The position numbers and the translations under genes are program-made. DNA of 64,000 nt from Aquanectria penicillioides (taxonomy: Eukaryota > Ascomycota > Sordariomycetes > Hypocreales > Nectriaceae), in the NCBI GenBank assembly GCA_003415625.1, contig PYIU01000002.1, positions 4,712,001 to 4,776,000 of the forward strand, written 5' to 3'. A model generated the notes under the pieces. The model had not been told where the DNA came from. It did no database searches and saw only the letters and a list, made by a program, of their open reading frames with translations. This document shows positions 34,663 through 48,312 of the stretch, piece by piece; within the stretch, counting starts at the first letter, position 1, and each line of letters starts with the position of its first letter.

Positions 34663-37600
34663 TTATTTTCCCGGGCTTAGCCTCTCAGTTTCCATCCGCA
34701 ACCATGCGACAACTTCGCCATATCCGGCCTGCTTCTTGACCAAAAGTTTGGTGAAAGCCAGACAAGCCATCCTAGTTCACCTAGTCAGAACAAACGCAAA
34801 TAAAACAAGACAAGGGTAATGGACTAATCATAACTTACAAGGCAACCTGATTCTTTCGGACCTCACAGGAGTATTGGGGATACCTCATGGTCCGTGATTT
34901 GCCAGTCAGCAATAGAAAAGCCACATCAATAACTTTTGTTACGGTCCCTGAACGGAATTAGTTAGCTTAACAACTGCAAAATGTTCGCAGGCGAAAGAAG
35001 GGATCCAAAGTGAGTCTTACGAATTATTAGGCTGCTGTTCGGCTTTTGGGATTTCTCAAGGCAGCGTATGTAAGCCCACATTTTGCTCGCCGTTTCGCAG
35101 AATGCGCCGTGGAGGGAATTGAGAACTGCGCGGACCGAGTTGTGGGAAGTGTCGAAGAACATGAGGTGTGATTGAATTTTGAAGGCATCTATTCACCGAG
35201 TGTCAACTATTTCGCACTCACGATTGGAAATTCAACACTATGTCTGCATATTTGTCACTTACTAAGGATTTTGCGCTGGAAGTTTTGGCCCGGCGCACGG
35301 CCAAAATCGACGGTGAGAGACATCGAAATATCTAATGAAAAGTCAGAGGGCCAAGATCAATACTCCTTAGTCACTTTGGGGCTTACCTATTCCAGCATCC
35401 TTTTGTCGGTCTTTCGCTATGTCAAGGGTTTGGCAATCGATAAGAGTTCCGCAATAGGGAAACCCAGGTCCTTGGTCCGTTTTGGAAACATCTCCGCTAC
35501 TACACCACATGTCAAAGTTGACCAACGTCTTCTTCCGATTGACTACCACGCCATACTCGGGAAGACCTCGGTGCATCGTCTCGATAAACCTGGTAGCTTT
35601 GTCTCGGTCCAGCGTGATGAGAAGAAAATCGTCAATCAGCCTGAGTAGTAACGTATCAGGCCCGGCCAAGAAGCCAAGATGCTTGCTCTCAAGGTCGGCG
35701 TAGAAGTAATTGCACAGGAATGAGGATAAGACAGACCCCTGTGGGATTCCCACCTTCTGTCGGTAGTACTTCTTGCCAACTTTTACCAAGTTTTGTTCGA
35801 TGTGTTGTGTCAACAATGCGAGAAGCTCCTGGGCGCTATGCGTCCTCTGCACCGCGCTCTCCACAAAAACGGTGTTTTTCTTCTTCCCAGCTAAGACTGC
35901 CTCCAGCCGCTCAGGGAAGTGTTTTGCATCACCCTCAGATAGCGCATTTGCATGCCATCGGCGAATCGATTTTGTGGCTGCCTTCTCTCCCTGAAACTCA
36001 GCTCGTTCTCCGGGTTTCACCTCGGCGTGTTTAGTAACTATGTACTGAGATTGGCTAGGAACTGACTCCATCAGCCGGATGACAGCAGCTTGCGGAATTG
36101 TGTCAAAGGCTGCTTGGACATCTACCTTGGCAAAGAACAACTTGCCATGGTTTTTTCCGATCTTCGCTTTGAACACTTTTAGTCGAGAATAAATATCACT
36201 CACCGAAAACATGGTTGAGCCCAATCTCGATGGATTAAGGGACTGTCATGTCAGCTTAAACACTAATGAAGAAAAAAAGCACATCATGACTAACCTTTTC
36301 CAGTTTTAGCAGCGAATGGACTGGCCCTAGTATTGAGTTGATGCTAGGACCAAGAGTTTTGGTAGCTCCTCTTGCCAAAGCCCTTCGCCTCAAATTCATG
36401 ATAGGCCGCAGCTTATCCCCCTTTGGTAGCAGCCTGACTTGACTAAACCCAAGTCTTCTTGACTGAAGAATTTGAAGAGCATCATCCAGTTTAACCTCTT
36501 CAAACATGTCTTCTTTCATTTTTGCCATTGATGGTTCAGCAATGTACTTCCAGACCTCATGTCTGAAATAAAAGACGCGATAACGGTGTAAATTCGACTC
36601 CGTGACGTAAAAGTTGTTGCGAATCAGGGGTATCAAGAGTGAATCAAAGAGGTAATACAAAAATTCGTAAAAGATCTCATGCCGCTTAGCAGTGTCTGTT
36701 TTACTTGGCTTCTGGTCTTGAAGGCCAGGCGGTCGCAGCCATGGAATGTCTGTGATCTGCGGTGTTTCAAGACAAGTCAGTGTGATACACGAAGGGAGAC
36801 GGGCATGGACGTACCTTGAGGTCCTGGCAAATTTCATGGAGCGATGTTGTCTCAAATCGCCTTAACTTGATGAAGTGGTCAATCTTCTTCAGAATCATGG
36901 CTTTGTTGTGGACTTGGATGTCGCCCTCGCCCCAGAATTGGTCTGGAATGATTCTGGACACCACGGCTTGGCAGAATGCCGAGACTTGAAACAGCGGAGT
37001 CGCTATCTCTACCAGAGACTTGTATTGTGGCTGTGCATGCATTTGAGTGCTGGGGCACTGTTTGCGAATGTGCTTCTTGGAAATTCGGCGGCCCTGAGAC
37101 GGTAACGTCGCAGAGACTTGGGAGATCTTGTCCTTTGAGGACGATCCATGGCCTCGCCTCGATCTCGTCCTCCTGTTCTTGTTGGGTGCATCAAATATGC
37201 AAGGGCAATAATGCCTAAGAAGTTCACTGTATGAGCACCGACCATGCCGAACACGAAGGCGCTCCACAAGGGCTTCTGCGTTGCCGCGCAGCCTTTTGGG
37301 CAATTTCGGCAAGCGATCTGGTGCATCGGACTTCTTTGGAAAAGCCAGGGCAATTTCTTCTTCTCTTAGAGTGTAGTCTTGAAATCGTTGGGCTGTCTGC
37401 GATGGATCTACCTGTGATGTGAAGACGTTGTGTAGGCCGAATTGGCGAGGAAAGATGTACATCATGGTTTTGGTGACGCCTCGTCGTTGCTTTAATTCAC
37501 CGTCAGGGTCCTCTTGGGGTTTATCACTATTCGCGGATTGCTGTGGGTTGGCACATCTGTTCAGGACATCTGCGACTCGTCAGCGAGAATGAGCAAGATG

Positions 37601-38593
37601 AGGTGTATCCAGAAACACCATACGGATATGTTTAAGTCCTGTTTGAACAAGACCATTTGCACTGAGGGATGGTTTTGCGTAGAATATTCGGCTTCGGACC
37701 AGAGTGATATCCGTGGGTTTTCGGAACTGCGAGGGTCCATCTTTTGCAAGAGAGATGGCATTTCCAGGCAAATCCAGTTCAGAAAGTGGGATTCCTTGTC
37801 CAGTTAGGAAAGATGAGCGGGTTCAGGGCGTAGCAATTCCTTACCAGTTATCTGATAGTAGTTTTGGAAACCCGCCTGCACAGGCAAGTAGATCGAGCAG
37901 TCAAGCAGCAAGTTGATCATCATTTTTTCTCCAGATTGGCCGAGAAGAGCCAATAACTGCGGCCAAGGAGATCCCTTGAGGGCTTTGACATGAGAATTGG
38001 GATACAGGCTGAAAATACCAGGAATTGTCGACCCGCCTTGATCTGTCGGCCCAGTCGCCTTCCTGAAACCGTCACATAGCAAGTGTTTTGGTCGTTTTCC
38101 TGCCTTGAGGTCTCTGGAAAATACAAGCCAGATGACGAAATCGACAATCTATCTCGACGTGTCAATCAAAAGACTCCTAAGGCGTTGGGTAACAAACCTC
38201 AGATTGGGAGTATATGGAATTAGCAAGGCCGTCAGATAGCGTGACGTAGGATTCATCAGCCCTTTGGGAAAAAGATACCCACTGCGCCCATCTTGTGTCC
38301 AGTGTTTCGCGATCGCATTGCCGGGCACACACGAGTGAGGTATCCAACAAGCGCACCAGTCGTGCCTCTATCTCACCAAAGTCCTCTTTCTGACTCAAAG
38401 AAGCTATTTTCTTGCGTCGCAGTCGGGAACTACTCGGAAGATTTAGGAGGATGTATTCTCTGAGCGTCACTACGCTCGCATAGCAGCGATCTAGCAGATC
38501 TCGTCGAACGGGCACATCGCCGCCGGAAGTTCTCGGTTGTTTGTATACCGACGCGCCAATATGGCTGTTCTTCCGTTTGCACTTTGACCCCAT
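34663..38593 (-). CDS. Telomerase reverse transcriptase (TERT), ten exons, intact
   Basis: Catalytic subunit of telomerase. Exons: 38593-38198, 38148-37845, 37794-37624, 37569-36815, 36756-36295, 36242-35387, 35331-35263, 35188-35021, 34947-34839, 34771-34663. All have GT-AG introns and phases agree, giving 1132 residues. N-terminal region: SEIVDFVIWLVFS and KHLLCDGFR. The telomerase RNA-binding region has PRQFGLHNVF and YSELLRHYCPC. The T motif NFYVTESNLHRYR precedes the reverse-transcriptase core: motifs 1/2 with LRPIMNLRRR, motif A FFAKVDVQAAFD with D737, motif B GIPQGSVLSSFLC, motif C LLRLIDDFLL with D900-D901, motif D VVVNRKKTLVNFD. The thumb/C-terminal extension continues through HLMFFDTSHNSVR, MWAYIRCL and ALMACLAFTKLL. 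These features separate it from retroelement RTs. Confidence 0.95.
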
Positions 38594-40137
38594 GTCATTG
38601 ATTCATGCGCGGGGTGTTCATGTCGCGTTGTTTAGAAGGCACATTTCAAATATCATGAAGTGTCGTTGAGAAACGCCACAGGCACCAAGCGCTTTCAAGA
38701 TCGATCTTCAACTGTCCAGGCAAGCTACCAGTGGCTTAGCCAAGATGTGGCTGACACTTCTCGGAGGCTTGACCGGATCAGGCAAAGAGGCCAGAGCGTT
38801 GCGACGCCGGCTTCAGGGCCAGCTAAAGTGGCGCTACTTATACTCACAAACTCGGTGGATGTCTCGATGGAGTCGACGCAGGTACGGTATCTAATCAGAC
38901 AATGTGATGAATCGGGGGTGATCTCATGTGGCTGAGATGAGGACAGCCGCTTCTGGCACCAGGTATGAAAACGGACTCGACTCGGCATCCGGGCCGGCAT
39001 AGACATGGCAGCGTCAGTAGCAGAAGCCACTGCAGTAGCCGTAACCAAGGAGCAAGACGGGGAGCACGGAGGCCAGCCGGTAGCCAGGCAACCTGGCCAA
39101 AGCAAACATTGATGATGCACGAGATGGTACGATCGATTGAATTGGATGATTTTCATGGGTCCCCGGATCTACGTCCACTGCTTACTTAAGTCTGGAGAAT
39201 CGATGGGTGAGGTCAATCAAAAAGGCTTTTCTTTTTTTTGCAATGTGACTTTGCGCATCTTCTCGGAAATACCGGGTGACGCTGGGGAACAGAGGGAATT
39301 CTCTCTCAGCTGCTCAGCACAGGACACGACAGAGTCCGAACCCGACCAGGACCAGGGCATGTTAACGGGCTCGCAAACATCATGGATCCTCGCAAAGGGG
39401 CCAGGGATATCAGGGCTTCCCGGGATGGACACGAGGCGAGCAGGCCTGACAGACTGGGATCTAGTGTCTCCAGAATAGAAATTTGGTCCACCACGACCGT
39501 TGCTAGGGCAGGAGGACCCATTACAGTAACGAAGGCTGTATCCCCCACCTTAAGCATTGCAAAGCAAAGTGCTGAGACCGTTGGTTACGTACGTGGGGAG
39601 CAACAAGAGGGATCGAGATGTGGACATGTAGAGTCGGATGTCAAGGGGTTGGGGGACACGACGGAAAAGGGGCCAGGAGCACAAGCACGACAGGAGGGGG
39701 GGGTCAAGGGGACTTGCAGGCGGCCTGGGGTAACATCTCGGGTATGGCAATATCCAATACGTGGTCCCAAGAGGCGGCGATTCGAGAAGACAAGGACGGA
39801 GGGACAAAGGGGCGGACGCGGGGAGAAGAGGCGTCGGGGATATGATGACGGATGGTGGGATGAATGAGTTGCACACCCGTGTAAATTGGCTTTCTACCCC
39901 ATCCCCCATGCCCAGTGGATGATCGATAAGCGGCCGCGAAAGAGGCCGCTGTAACCCCCTGGAAATTGGTGTCAACTGGACAGTGGAACTGGGCTTGAAT
40001 GGGCTGGGCTCAATGATCGCCGGGCCACACAAAGAGACGAGACAAGTTCATGAAGGCGAGGCGAGCGGCGAGGCACTGAATGCAAAAAAAGGATTGGAGG
40101 ATAGCCTGGAACACTGCAAGACCCCTGAGGAAGAAGG

Positions 40138-40160
40138 TTTTTTTTTTTTTTTTTTTTTTT
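40138..40160 (+). repeat. Poly(T) run of 23
   Basis: Longest homopolymer in the window, 2 kb upstream of the GEF start in a gene-free stretch. Could be a retroposed poly(A) tail on the minus strand, but no recognisable retroposed sequence lies next to it. Confidence 0.8.
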
Positions 40161-40765
40161 CCTTTCAAGATGCGGGCCAGTGAGCGGTGGTTGCGCTGGC
40201 CAATGCGGAGGTCAAGGCCAATGTCGCATTCCACCCGCTAAAACGCATGCCCGGCCAAGCCCTCCCGTACTGCAGCCACGGGGGTCGCTCCAGGTTGCTT
40301 TCTTGGCCGATGGCGATAGGTGCAACTCGCAAGAGTGGATTGTGGATTGCGGATGTGGGTTGTTGCAAGAGACGAGGACGGCGGCGCTGAGCGGCGTGCT
40401 GGGCCTAGTTTCGAGGTTCCATCAAAGTTGGATGGAGGGGAGCCACCCTCCACACAGGTGAAAGTCAGAAGGCGGAGGCAACCACACAGGCGCGCACAAG
40501 CTCACACTCTCAGACGTAGGACGGCACCCATCGCACAACGCCTTACCCAGCTTGGCAGGCCCCCGGTCTGGTTGTGCCTTGCTTCAGGTACAGGACATCA
40601 GAGCACATCATACCTTGGTTACCATCCAACCTAGCTCAGTCCAGTCGAGTCAGAGTGGTCCGGTCGCAGCCAGGTTACGTACCTATCAAACATTCGTCCG
40701 CCAAGGTACACGTACCGTGCTGTATCGTGCCGTGCCTGGATCGCGGCCAGTACCTGGGTCCCTGC

Positions 40766-40803
40766 CTACAGGTAGGTAGGTACCTAACCCAGCTAGGTAC
40801 TTA
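40766..40803. repeat. ACCTAGGT-type cluster
   Basis: AGGTAGGTAGGTACCTA followed by CTAGGTACTTACC, again able to fold back on itself. Related to the other AGGT clusters in the window. Confidence 0.65.
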
Positions 40804-42202
40804 CCCACAGATGTACAAACAGCGAGGGAGGGAGGCAGGGAGGCATCGTAGCTAGTCGGGAGCCGCCGAGGAGATACGGCGTAAACAAAACAGCGGACGG
40901 ATACCGCAATCAAGTCTGTGTGCAGATATTGTACCGACTACTGTAGTTATTACCCTCTCTTCTCCCCCCGGCAGTGGACCTGCGGTGGACGAATACCCTA
41001 TCCCTGTTATCCTGCGAAAGGAAGGTCATCGAAGGCCGCTGCGTGCCTCCATTCACCCAGCGGCCCCCAAGGCTACAAGGCCCCAAAGAATCAGAAGCCA
41101 GCTGCATCCACACAGCCCACATTGAAGGCATGCAGGGAGAGAGTTGGTGGTCCGTCTGTCCCTGGCTACCTAGGCGGCTTGTACCTGGCCGAGGAGAATT
41201 CCACTGAAATCGGGTGAGCCCCGCCAAGGGTGGTACCTGAGCGCGCCGCTGATGGAAGAGACGGGATGGACTAATTCAGTAAAGCGCGAGCGTTTGCGCT
41301 CCACTCCACCATACTCTGTTGCGCGCGCGCTCGCAGCGCCAGGGCCAGTGGAGCGGACAGCGAAGAAACGGCCCAGGCATCGGGCCCTCCCTGCCTGCTA
41401 CTCCCTGAAAGCCGATGCTGCTGCTGGTGCTACTGGTGCTCCTGGCTCTACTGGCGCTGCGTGCTGCTTACTGCTTGCTTGCGGCTTGCTGCTGCCCACT
41501 GCTGTGTTGTGCCTGGGCTGGACTTGGGTCTCTGGGTCTTGGGGGCCTTGAGAGGGGGCCCTTGTGGTTATGCTTTTTTCCTCGTGGGAAATCCCATCCT
41601 GTTCCATTCCGATCCCTAATCCCAATGTTGATCCATCTCATCTGGACCAACAACCTCTCTACCTACCTACCTCACTCAACTCCGTCCCTAAATCATTCGG
41701 CACTTACTCCATAGATTTCAGCCCGCAACGCCAGTTCCCTGTGCCTCGTGCCAGCATCCCCCTCGTTCTCCGGGGCCCCAGCACGCAAAAGCCTCCACTC
41801 GCTCGTTTGCCCCCCTCTGTCTTCAGTCCCTCTCGGCGTCGTACGGGCAGGTATGCTTTAGGCTTGCTTTTCTCCTGTGGCCCTGCATCCTTGGGTCCTG
41901 CGGTCCTTGGTTTCTAAGAGGCCAGTCGAGATCACCGCACATACCTACCTTCGCCCCGACCTAATTACCTCCACTCCAAACCAACCTGCCTTGCCTCGCC
42001 TCGCCTTGCCTCGCCTTGCCTACACCACTGTCACAGCGTCTGCCAACGCCAAACCGCCTACGCCCACACCAAACAACGCCCGCTCTCACACCCACACCAT
42101 CAACACCCACGCCAACGCCAACGCATCGATGCTCGCTGCATGGGTCTCTAGCCCCCCGACCAGTCGCTCCGCTCGACGAGCCTGACCGATGCTCAGGCCA
42201 CC

Positions 42203-45200
42203 ATGGACAACGGCATGGACATGGACCTTCAAGCGGGCCTCCAGGCCGACCTCCACGCTGACTTCCAGGCCGTCAACTCGGGTCCAACGAGAAGCGCCCA
42301 TGTCGAGCCTCACCACAACATCCAGCACCACTCCCAGCGACATCGACTGCCTCACCCTCGCCCCGACCATCACGACCTTCATCACGACCACATCTACGAT
42401 CACGACAGCGCCCACGATTCCCACCACGCAGACCTCGATCGCGATCTCGCCCTACGGCTTCACCACCAAACCAATCCCCCCGACCAGATCACCACCCCCT
42501 CGATTCCTCCCTCCCGCAGCACTTCGACATAGACGAGTCCAACACATACCATCCCGCGTCCTACGCCGCCGCCAACCTGGATTCTGTGTCCTCAAACGCC
42601 CACCATGCCTTTACCCCCGTGAACCCCGACGACTTCTACAAAAGCTACCGGGCGCTCCATCTCAATAGCAATCCCGATACCCTTCCCATGGCCGCCGCCT
42701 CCTCCCCGCGCCCGTCGTTGCGCTCCAACGGGGACGGCACTACCCCCAAGCACCCCGTCATGTCTCCGGGCCGCACGGCGTTGCGGTCGGCCTCAAATCC
42801 AGTAGACAACAGGCCGACTATTCCAACTTTCAAGCCCGGTGGCTCTCATCCCAGCGTGAGGGACCTAAAGAAGCGATTCGATCAGAATGGCGCTAGTGCA
42901 TCGTCCATCCCTCGTGCTCCTGCGTCGTCGGGTGCTGCAGCAAGGTCCAGGCGAGATGCCGCTGCCAACACACAGCCGCGAAACGGTGCAACGTCTTACT
43001 CAACCCTGCGCGACCGCGCCGGCACATCAAACGCTGCATCATCGCCCTCTTCATCTTCTCGCTCACAAAGATCAAAATTTGTCGCCGAGGATCAAGTGTC
43101 AAATAATTCCCAGTCGTTTGCCAGCCGCATCGGGAAACCTCGAGTCGCCGTTAGCGGAAACCCAAATGCATCTAAATCAATGACCAACCTTGCCCCAAAA
43201 TCCCCACCTCAACCATCTTCCTCGTCACCCACTCCCTCACGCCCGCAGAACCTACTCTTCGGCGAAGTCCTGCCTGACCAACATGATCCTTTGACCGCTG
43301 GGTATGGAATCGAAGGAGTCCGACCGCGCAGAACCTCGGAATCTAGCATCTCTCATTCCTGGACCCACCAGCGAAGCCTGTCCGACCCCGATGTTGAACC
43401 AGCGTCTCCCGGTAGCTGGTATCGCAGCGTCAACGGGGACGGCGTCGAAGGACAGACCGAGCACGAGCCCATCAGCAAAGGGCATGCACGCTCGCAGAGT
43501 GATGTCCCCAAGTCAAACTCTGGCCTTCCCGTCGCCCGCAAACAAGCCCCTCGGAAACCCATCACTTCAGGTAACTCATCCAAGCTTCCTCTCTCTGTGA
43601 GGAAACTGAGCAGCCCAACCCCGAGCCAGTCGTCGACTCGATCCAACTCCCCATCTCACCCCAAACGACTTCAAACGAACGGCAGGTCGTCTAGGGCAGG
43701 CACGTCGTCTACGATCCGAGCGAAAACTCCTACCTCCCGAGCCAAGACCCCAACCCAAACATCTAACGGTCGAAAGGCGGCTCCCCGAGCTTTAGCTACC
43801 CCGACCAACAACGCAAGACTCCGAGCCAACATTATCGCTCCTCCCCCCAAACTTTCTCCTCCACTAAGGAGCTCTCGTCCGCGTCAACCAGTCTCGGTGG
43901 CCAGCACGGCGAGCTCAAGGATGAAGGCGGTGGAGAGGGCCAGATCTCCAAATCCTCTCTCCGTCCACCTTCCAGGATTGCGGAGCCCTCGACCCGCCGG
44001 CGGAAAATCTCCGTCGGCCCCATTGACTTTGAAAAGCGGCGAGAGGACATTCGGCTCGCATATAGTAAGTCTATTCGCGAAAGCCAGGCTCTCGAAGCCA
44101 GGCAAAGGGCGGCGGAGCATCGACGCAAGGAAATGGAGGCGGCCGCAAAGGCTAAGGCCACCGCCGCCGCCGTTGCCGTTGCTGCGATCGCTTCAACGAC
44201 TCCGACCCCAGAACCAGACGAGGTGGATCCACTGGATATTCCTCCCATCCCAACTATTCCGGATAGTATAGCTAGCCAGGATACCCCACACACCCATACC
44301 GATGACGAGTTCGAGAAGGTGATCGCGCCCACTTTGTATGCTCGCGAGAAATCTCCATCGCCCTCTTTTGAAGACTCTTCAATGTTGGCGTCCGACATTG
44401 CCGCAGCTCTCCCCCCAGATGCTCTCATGATATCCATGGGTCCGAAGCCGCAGTTTCCCCTCCACAGATTCTTCAAGATTTCGATTCACCAACACTGGGC
44501 GTCCCCGGGAGCTTTCCTCCGATCAGTCCTCCCGCCAATGTGGAAGTAGAAAGGCCTCAGACGGCCATATCAGCTGTCTCAGAAACCACTGAGTTCGACA
44601 TTGACGAACCCCAAACCACACCTCCAATCCGAACCCAGTCTCCGTTGGAGGTTCCCATCACAATTGTGAAGCCCCCTAGTCCCCAAGCATCCGCTCCACC
44701 CCGTGCGCGAGTGGAGTATCAATACCCATTCCAAGATGAGCCTGAGTCTCCAGGACGACCAGAGATCAGCCTGGATACAGCACATGGACCACACGTTCCG
44801 GCCCTGGTTAAACTTGAAACCAAGGACCCAGTGGTTCCTGGGGCCTTCCACGATGAGCTGAATTTGGACCACGAGCCTCAACATGAACTTACCCCGACGT
44901 TCGAGACCACCATTACCATATTGCCTCCCCAAGAGGAAGTCAGGCCCGATTCTTTGTCCGAAAGCACGATACCCTTCCCTCGAATAGAACCTTCATACGA
45001 GTCGGATTGCCATTCAGACGTGGACCACGACGGGGGCATTGAGCGGCACCGCCACCACCAATACGACGATGATGCTGCGACAGATGCCTGCACTGAAGAG
45101 ACCGATGATCATACTAGAATCGAAGAATGTCAATCAGAATCGCACTTCGGTGATCATGATCAAATCTCTTCTCACAGAGCATCTACGTGCGAATCTTCAG

Positions 45201-48200
45201 ATGTTGGCACCATTGATGACCAAGAGTATTCCGCGTACGGACACCACGCAGAACCTACTCGAAATCTCACGGTGCCATCGATATCAGGGACTGACAGGAC
45301 GAGCCAACAATCGACATGGACAGATTTCACCATTGAAAGCCCTGAAATCTCTGATGCTGGAAGGTCGCCAGCAATGCCTGACTACGACGACGATGACGAC
45401 CCGGCTTCACACGGCCATGCAACCATCTTCGAAACCAAGTCGATCCACAGAGAAAGCCGACCAGCATCTCGAGTACAAGATTATCACCATCAGCCTGAAG
45501 TTCGCCCGTCAATTGATTCAAGTCGGTCGTCTTATCTAGGTCATCAACTACCAGAACTCGACACCGGAGACGGATTCGCCATTCCCTACATCTCCCAAAG
45601 AGTGGGCAAAAACTTCTTCAACTCGTCACCGAATCACGAACCGCCACCAATCCCCACGCCCGTATCCGGGTCTGCGTGTAACTCGCAGAGGACCTCCGGT
45701 GTCTTCTACGAACAATCACAGAATGGTAGCACTTTTGTTGGCTCCGAACGCGGCTCTGAAGATTATATGCCCACCATGGCAACTCCCCAGTCGATGGACA
45801 CCGCCTCCCTGTCAACGGCACAGGATCAGTTCTTTGTCAGTACCCCTGCCACGGATAGCGATCCCAAGTTGGAAGCTCAGGCCACCAACGGTCCTACCGG
45901 AAAGGAGCGTCACCGGCTCATCCAACGCCGGAATGTCATCAAGGAACTCGTTGACACCGAGGCAGTATTTGTGAGGGACATGAATATCGTGGAAGAGATT
46001 TACAAGGGAACGGCCGAAGCATGCCCTAAATTAGATGACCAGACTGTGAAACTCATCTTCCGAAACACTGACGAGATAATCGAATTTCATACCTCGTTCT
46101 TGATACAAGTCAAGGAGGCAGTGTGTTCTGTCTACGCACCGCAAGGTCGACGCTCAGTTTTGTCGAGACAAGCCTCGTTTATGTCAGAGCCTGGCCATAG
46201 CCACTCTCATGGACCGGATATCGATGACGCCAAAGATCGGAGCTCGGCTCTTGGACCCGTCTTCAAGACCAATATGGAAAAGATGAAGCTGGTACACGAG
46301 GGTTTCTTGAGAAACAGCGATCACGCAGCAAAGAAACTCATACAGATACAGCAAGACCCCACTGTCAAGGTGTGGCTTAACGAGTGCAATGAGGTTGCCA
46401 AGGACCTGACTGCAGCCTGGGACTTGGATTCACTGCTCATCAAACCGATGCAGCGTATCACGAAATATCCGAACCTCATCATTACTCTATTACAACACAC
46501 TCCCCAAGATCACCCCGACCGCGAGTCACTGATTGAGGCCAAGGATATTCTTGAAACAGCTATTATTGAAATCAATAAGACCAAGAAGAACTTTGAGCTC
46601 GTCGGCCAGATCGTCGGCCGAAAACGCAAAGAATCAGATGTCAAAGCCGGCTTTGCGCGTGCTTTTGGAAAGCGAGTAGACAAACTTCAGGCTTCGGGCA
46701 ATCGACCGGCTGAGGACGCAGATTACGCAAAGCTGAACGAGAGGTTTGGAGACGACTATCTGCGACTGCAGGTCGTCCTCCGAGATGTCGAGTTCTATAC
46801 CAGGCAGGTTTCCGCATACGTCCACGAGTTCCTCCAGTATCTCTCATCGATCGAATTGGTCATGAGATTCCAGCCAGGAAGTTACCCCGAGCTGGAAGCC
46901 AAGTGGGTTCAGTTCAATATTTCGATTAGAGATCTGGAGAAGGTTGCCCTCGAAGAGCATGTAAGTTGAACGCCATTGAATGATGCATATGAAGAGTAAT
47001 TAACTGTGTTCACTAGTTATCGCAAGTCCGAAAGCACGTCATCGAACCCTTCGAGCTAGTAATCAAGGCATACGGCAACCCGTCCCTCGCGATGAAGAAA
47101 AGACAGAAGCGTCGCGTCGACTTCGAACGAAATGAGGCCCTGAAACGCAGCGGCAAAAACCCTGACACCAAATTAAAGGAGTTGGTTGAGCAATACGAAG
47201 CCCTCAACGATACGCTCAAAAAAGAGCTTCCAAAGCTTTCTGGCTTGACAGAAAAGGTCGGCAACATCTGCCTTGGCAACTTCGTAAACATCCAAGCCAA
47301 TTGGTATTCGATCTGGAAAGATAAGATGAAGATGGTGTTGGGACCTGACTGCCCAGACATGCCGGATATCAAGGATATCGTGACAGCGTTCCAGCGCGAC
47401 CACCCATATGCACAGGAACAGATTGGCAACATTAGCATCCTAAACCCGGCGTACAAGGGAAGAATGTCGCAGTCGACAACGCGGAGTACCGACGAACCAC
47501 CCCCTCAAAAGCTGCGGACTCGCTCAGATGCCGAGCCCAGGGGCCGAGGTCTCTCGGTCAATGGAGATCAAGTTCCTGCTCTCCCGCCTCCCGACTTCAA
47601 ACGAAACAGTGGCTCTTACGCGATGTCGCCGTCTAATTCTACAACGGGAGCTCCGCTGCCCAGTCCTCACCACTACTACTACCGGGATTACTATGCAGGC
47701 ATCGGTGTGCAACAGCCTAGCGCAGGGTCACCATTGTCTCCAGAAGTTCCGCCGAGCACCCGATCCATGGCAGCTTCGACACGGCCAAGCACCGGGCGAA
47801 GTTTCGATTCCGTGGGGCTTCCCAGACAGAGTACTGAATCAGCCCCTCAACCACATATCCGGGACTCAAACACAACATACAGCACCAATACAACACCGGC
47901 GCAGGAAAGCCGCAGGTTCTCCGGCCTATTCCACTCAGCACTCCCATTACCAGACGGCCCAGAGGAGAGTCAAAGGTCTTCGCGAGCATCATCTCGTGAG
48001 CGCCCGCCAGCAGCGGATGGGTACAATGTACTCTGGCTAGCTGCATCGCTATTCGAGTTTAACATCGCTACAACCAAGCATGAGGCTGGTTATCCTTATC
48101 TGGTTTACCAGGCCGGTGAGGTGAGTACCCAGGCGGTGATCAAGACGAGACTCAACAGTTTGTGGAGCGTATGTAGCTGACGAAACTCTGAACAGATTTT

Positions 48201-48312
48201 TGATGTTATCGCCGAGAAAGGCGAGCTCTGGCTAGCGAAGAACCAGGACGACCCGGGTGACCAGGTGGGATGGATCTGGTCGAAACATTTTGCCAAGCTG
48301 GCAGATTCATAA
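42203..48312 (+). CDS. DH-BAR-SH3 Rho/Cdc42 guanine nucleotide exchange factor (three apparent 1-bp frameshifts)
   Basis: Large GEF of the Tuba/S. pombe Gef1-like type, expected to activate Cdc42 or Rho at growth sites. Exons: 42203-46960, 47017-48120, 48196-48312; start context GCCACCATGG. The frame must shift at about 42476-42481 (C6), 43843-43848 (C6) and 44457-44460 (C4), each repaired by one base, giving 1993 residues. The first 1240 residues are mostly disordered and Ser/Pro/His-rich, with a conserved island KISVGPIDFEKRREDIRLAY at about 610-630. The DH domain follows at about 1243-1467 (VIKELVDTEAVFVRDMNIVE; LIKPMQRITKYPNLI), a BAR domain at about 1475-1728, and an SH3 at about 1925-1993 (EFNIATTKHEAGYPYLVYQAGE/IFDV...DQVGWIWSKHF). 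No PH domain is seen. Confidence 0.88.

Larger units (their letters stand above)
38594..42202. other. 3.6 kb divergent intergenic region, TERT / Rho GEF
   Basis: No gene supported. Contains a T23 run at 40138-40160, an AGGTAGGTAGGTACCTA cluster at about 40771-40787, CTACCTACCTACC at about 41659-41671, and a CGCCTTGCCTCGCCTTGCC repeat at about 41999-42019. The last 600 bp are C-rich and likely the GEF leader. A 161-codon frame at 39382-39867 was considered and rejected. Confidence 0.55.

Noticed and set aside
35367..36224. Reverse transcriptase signature considered as a retrotransposon
   Set aside because: T motif, telomerase RNA-binding region and multi-exon structure identify TERT. No integrase, protease or long terminal repeat is nearby.
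39382..39867. 161-codon plus-strand frame in the TERT/GEF spacer
   Set aside because: Arg/Gly-rich, no similarity I recognise, and the opposite strand is open over the same bases.
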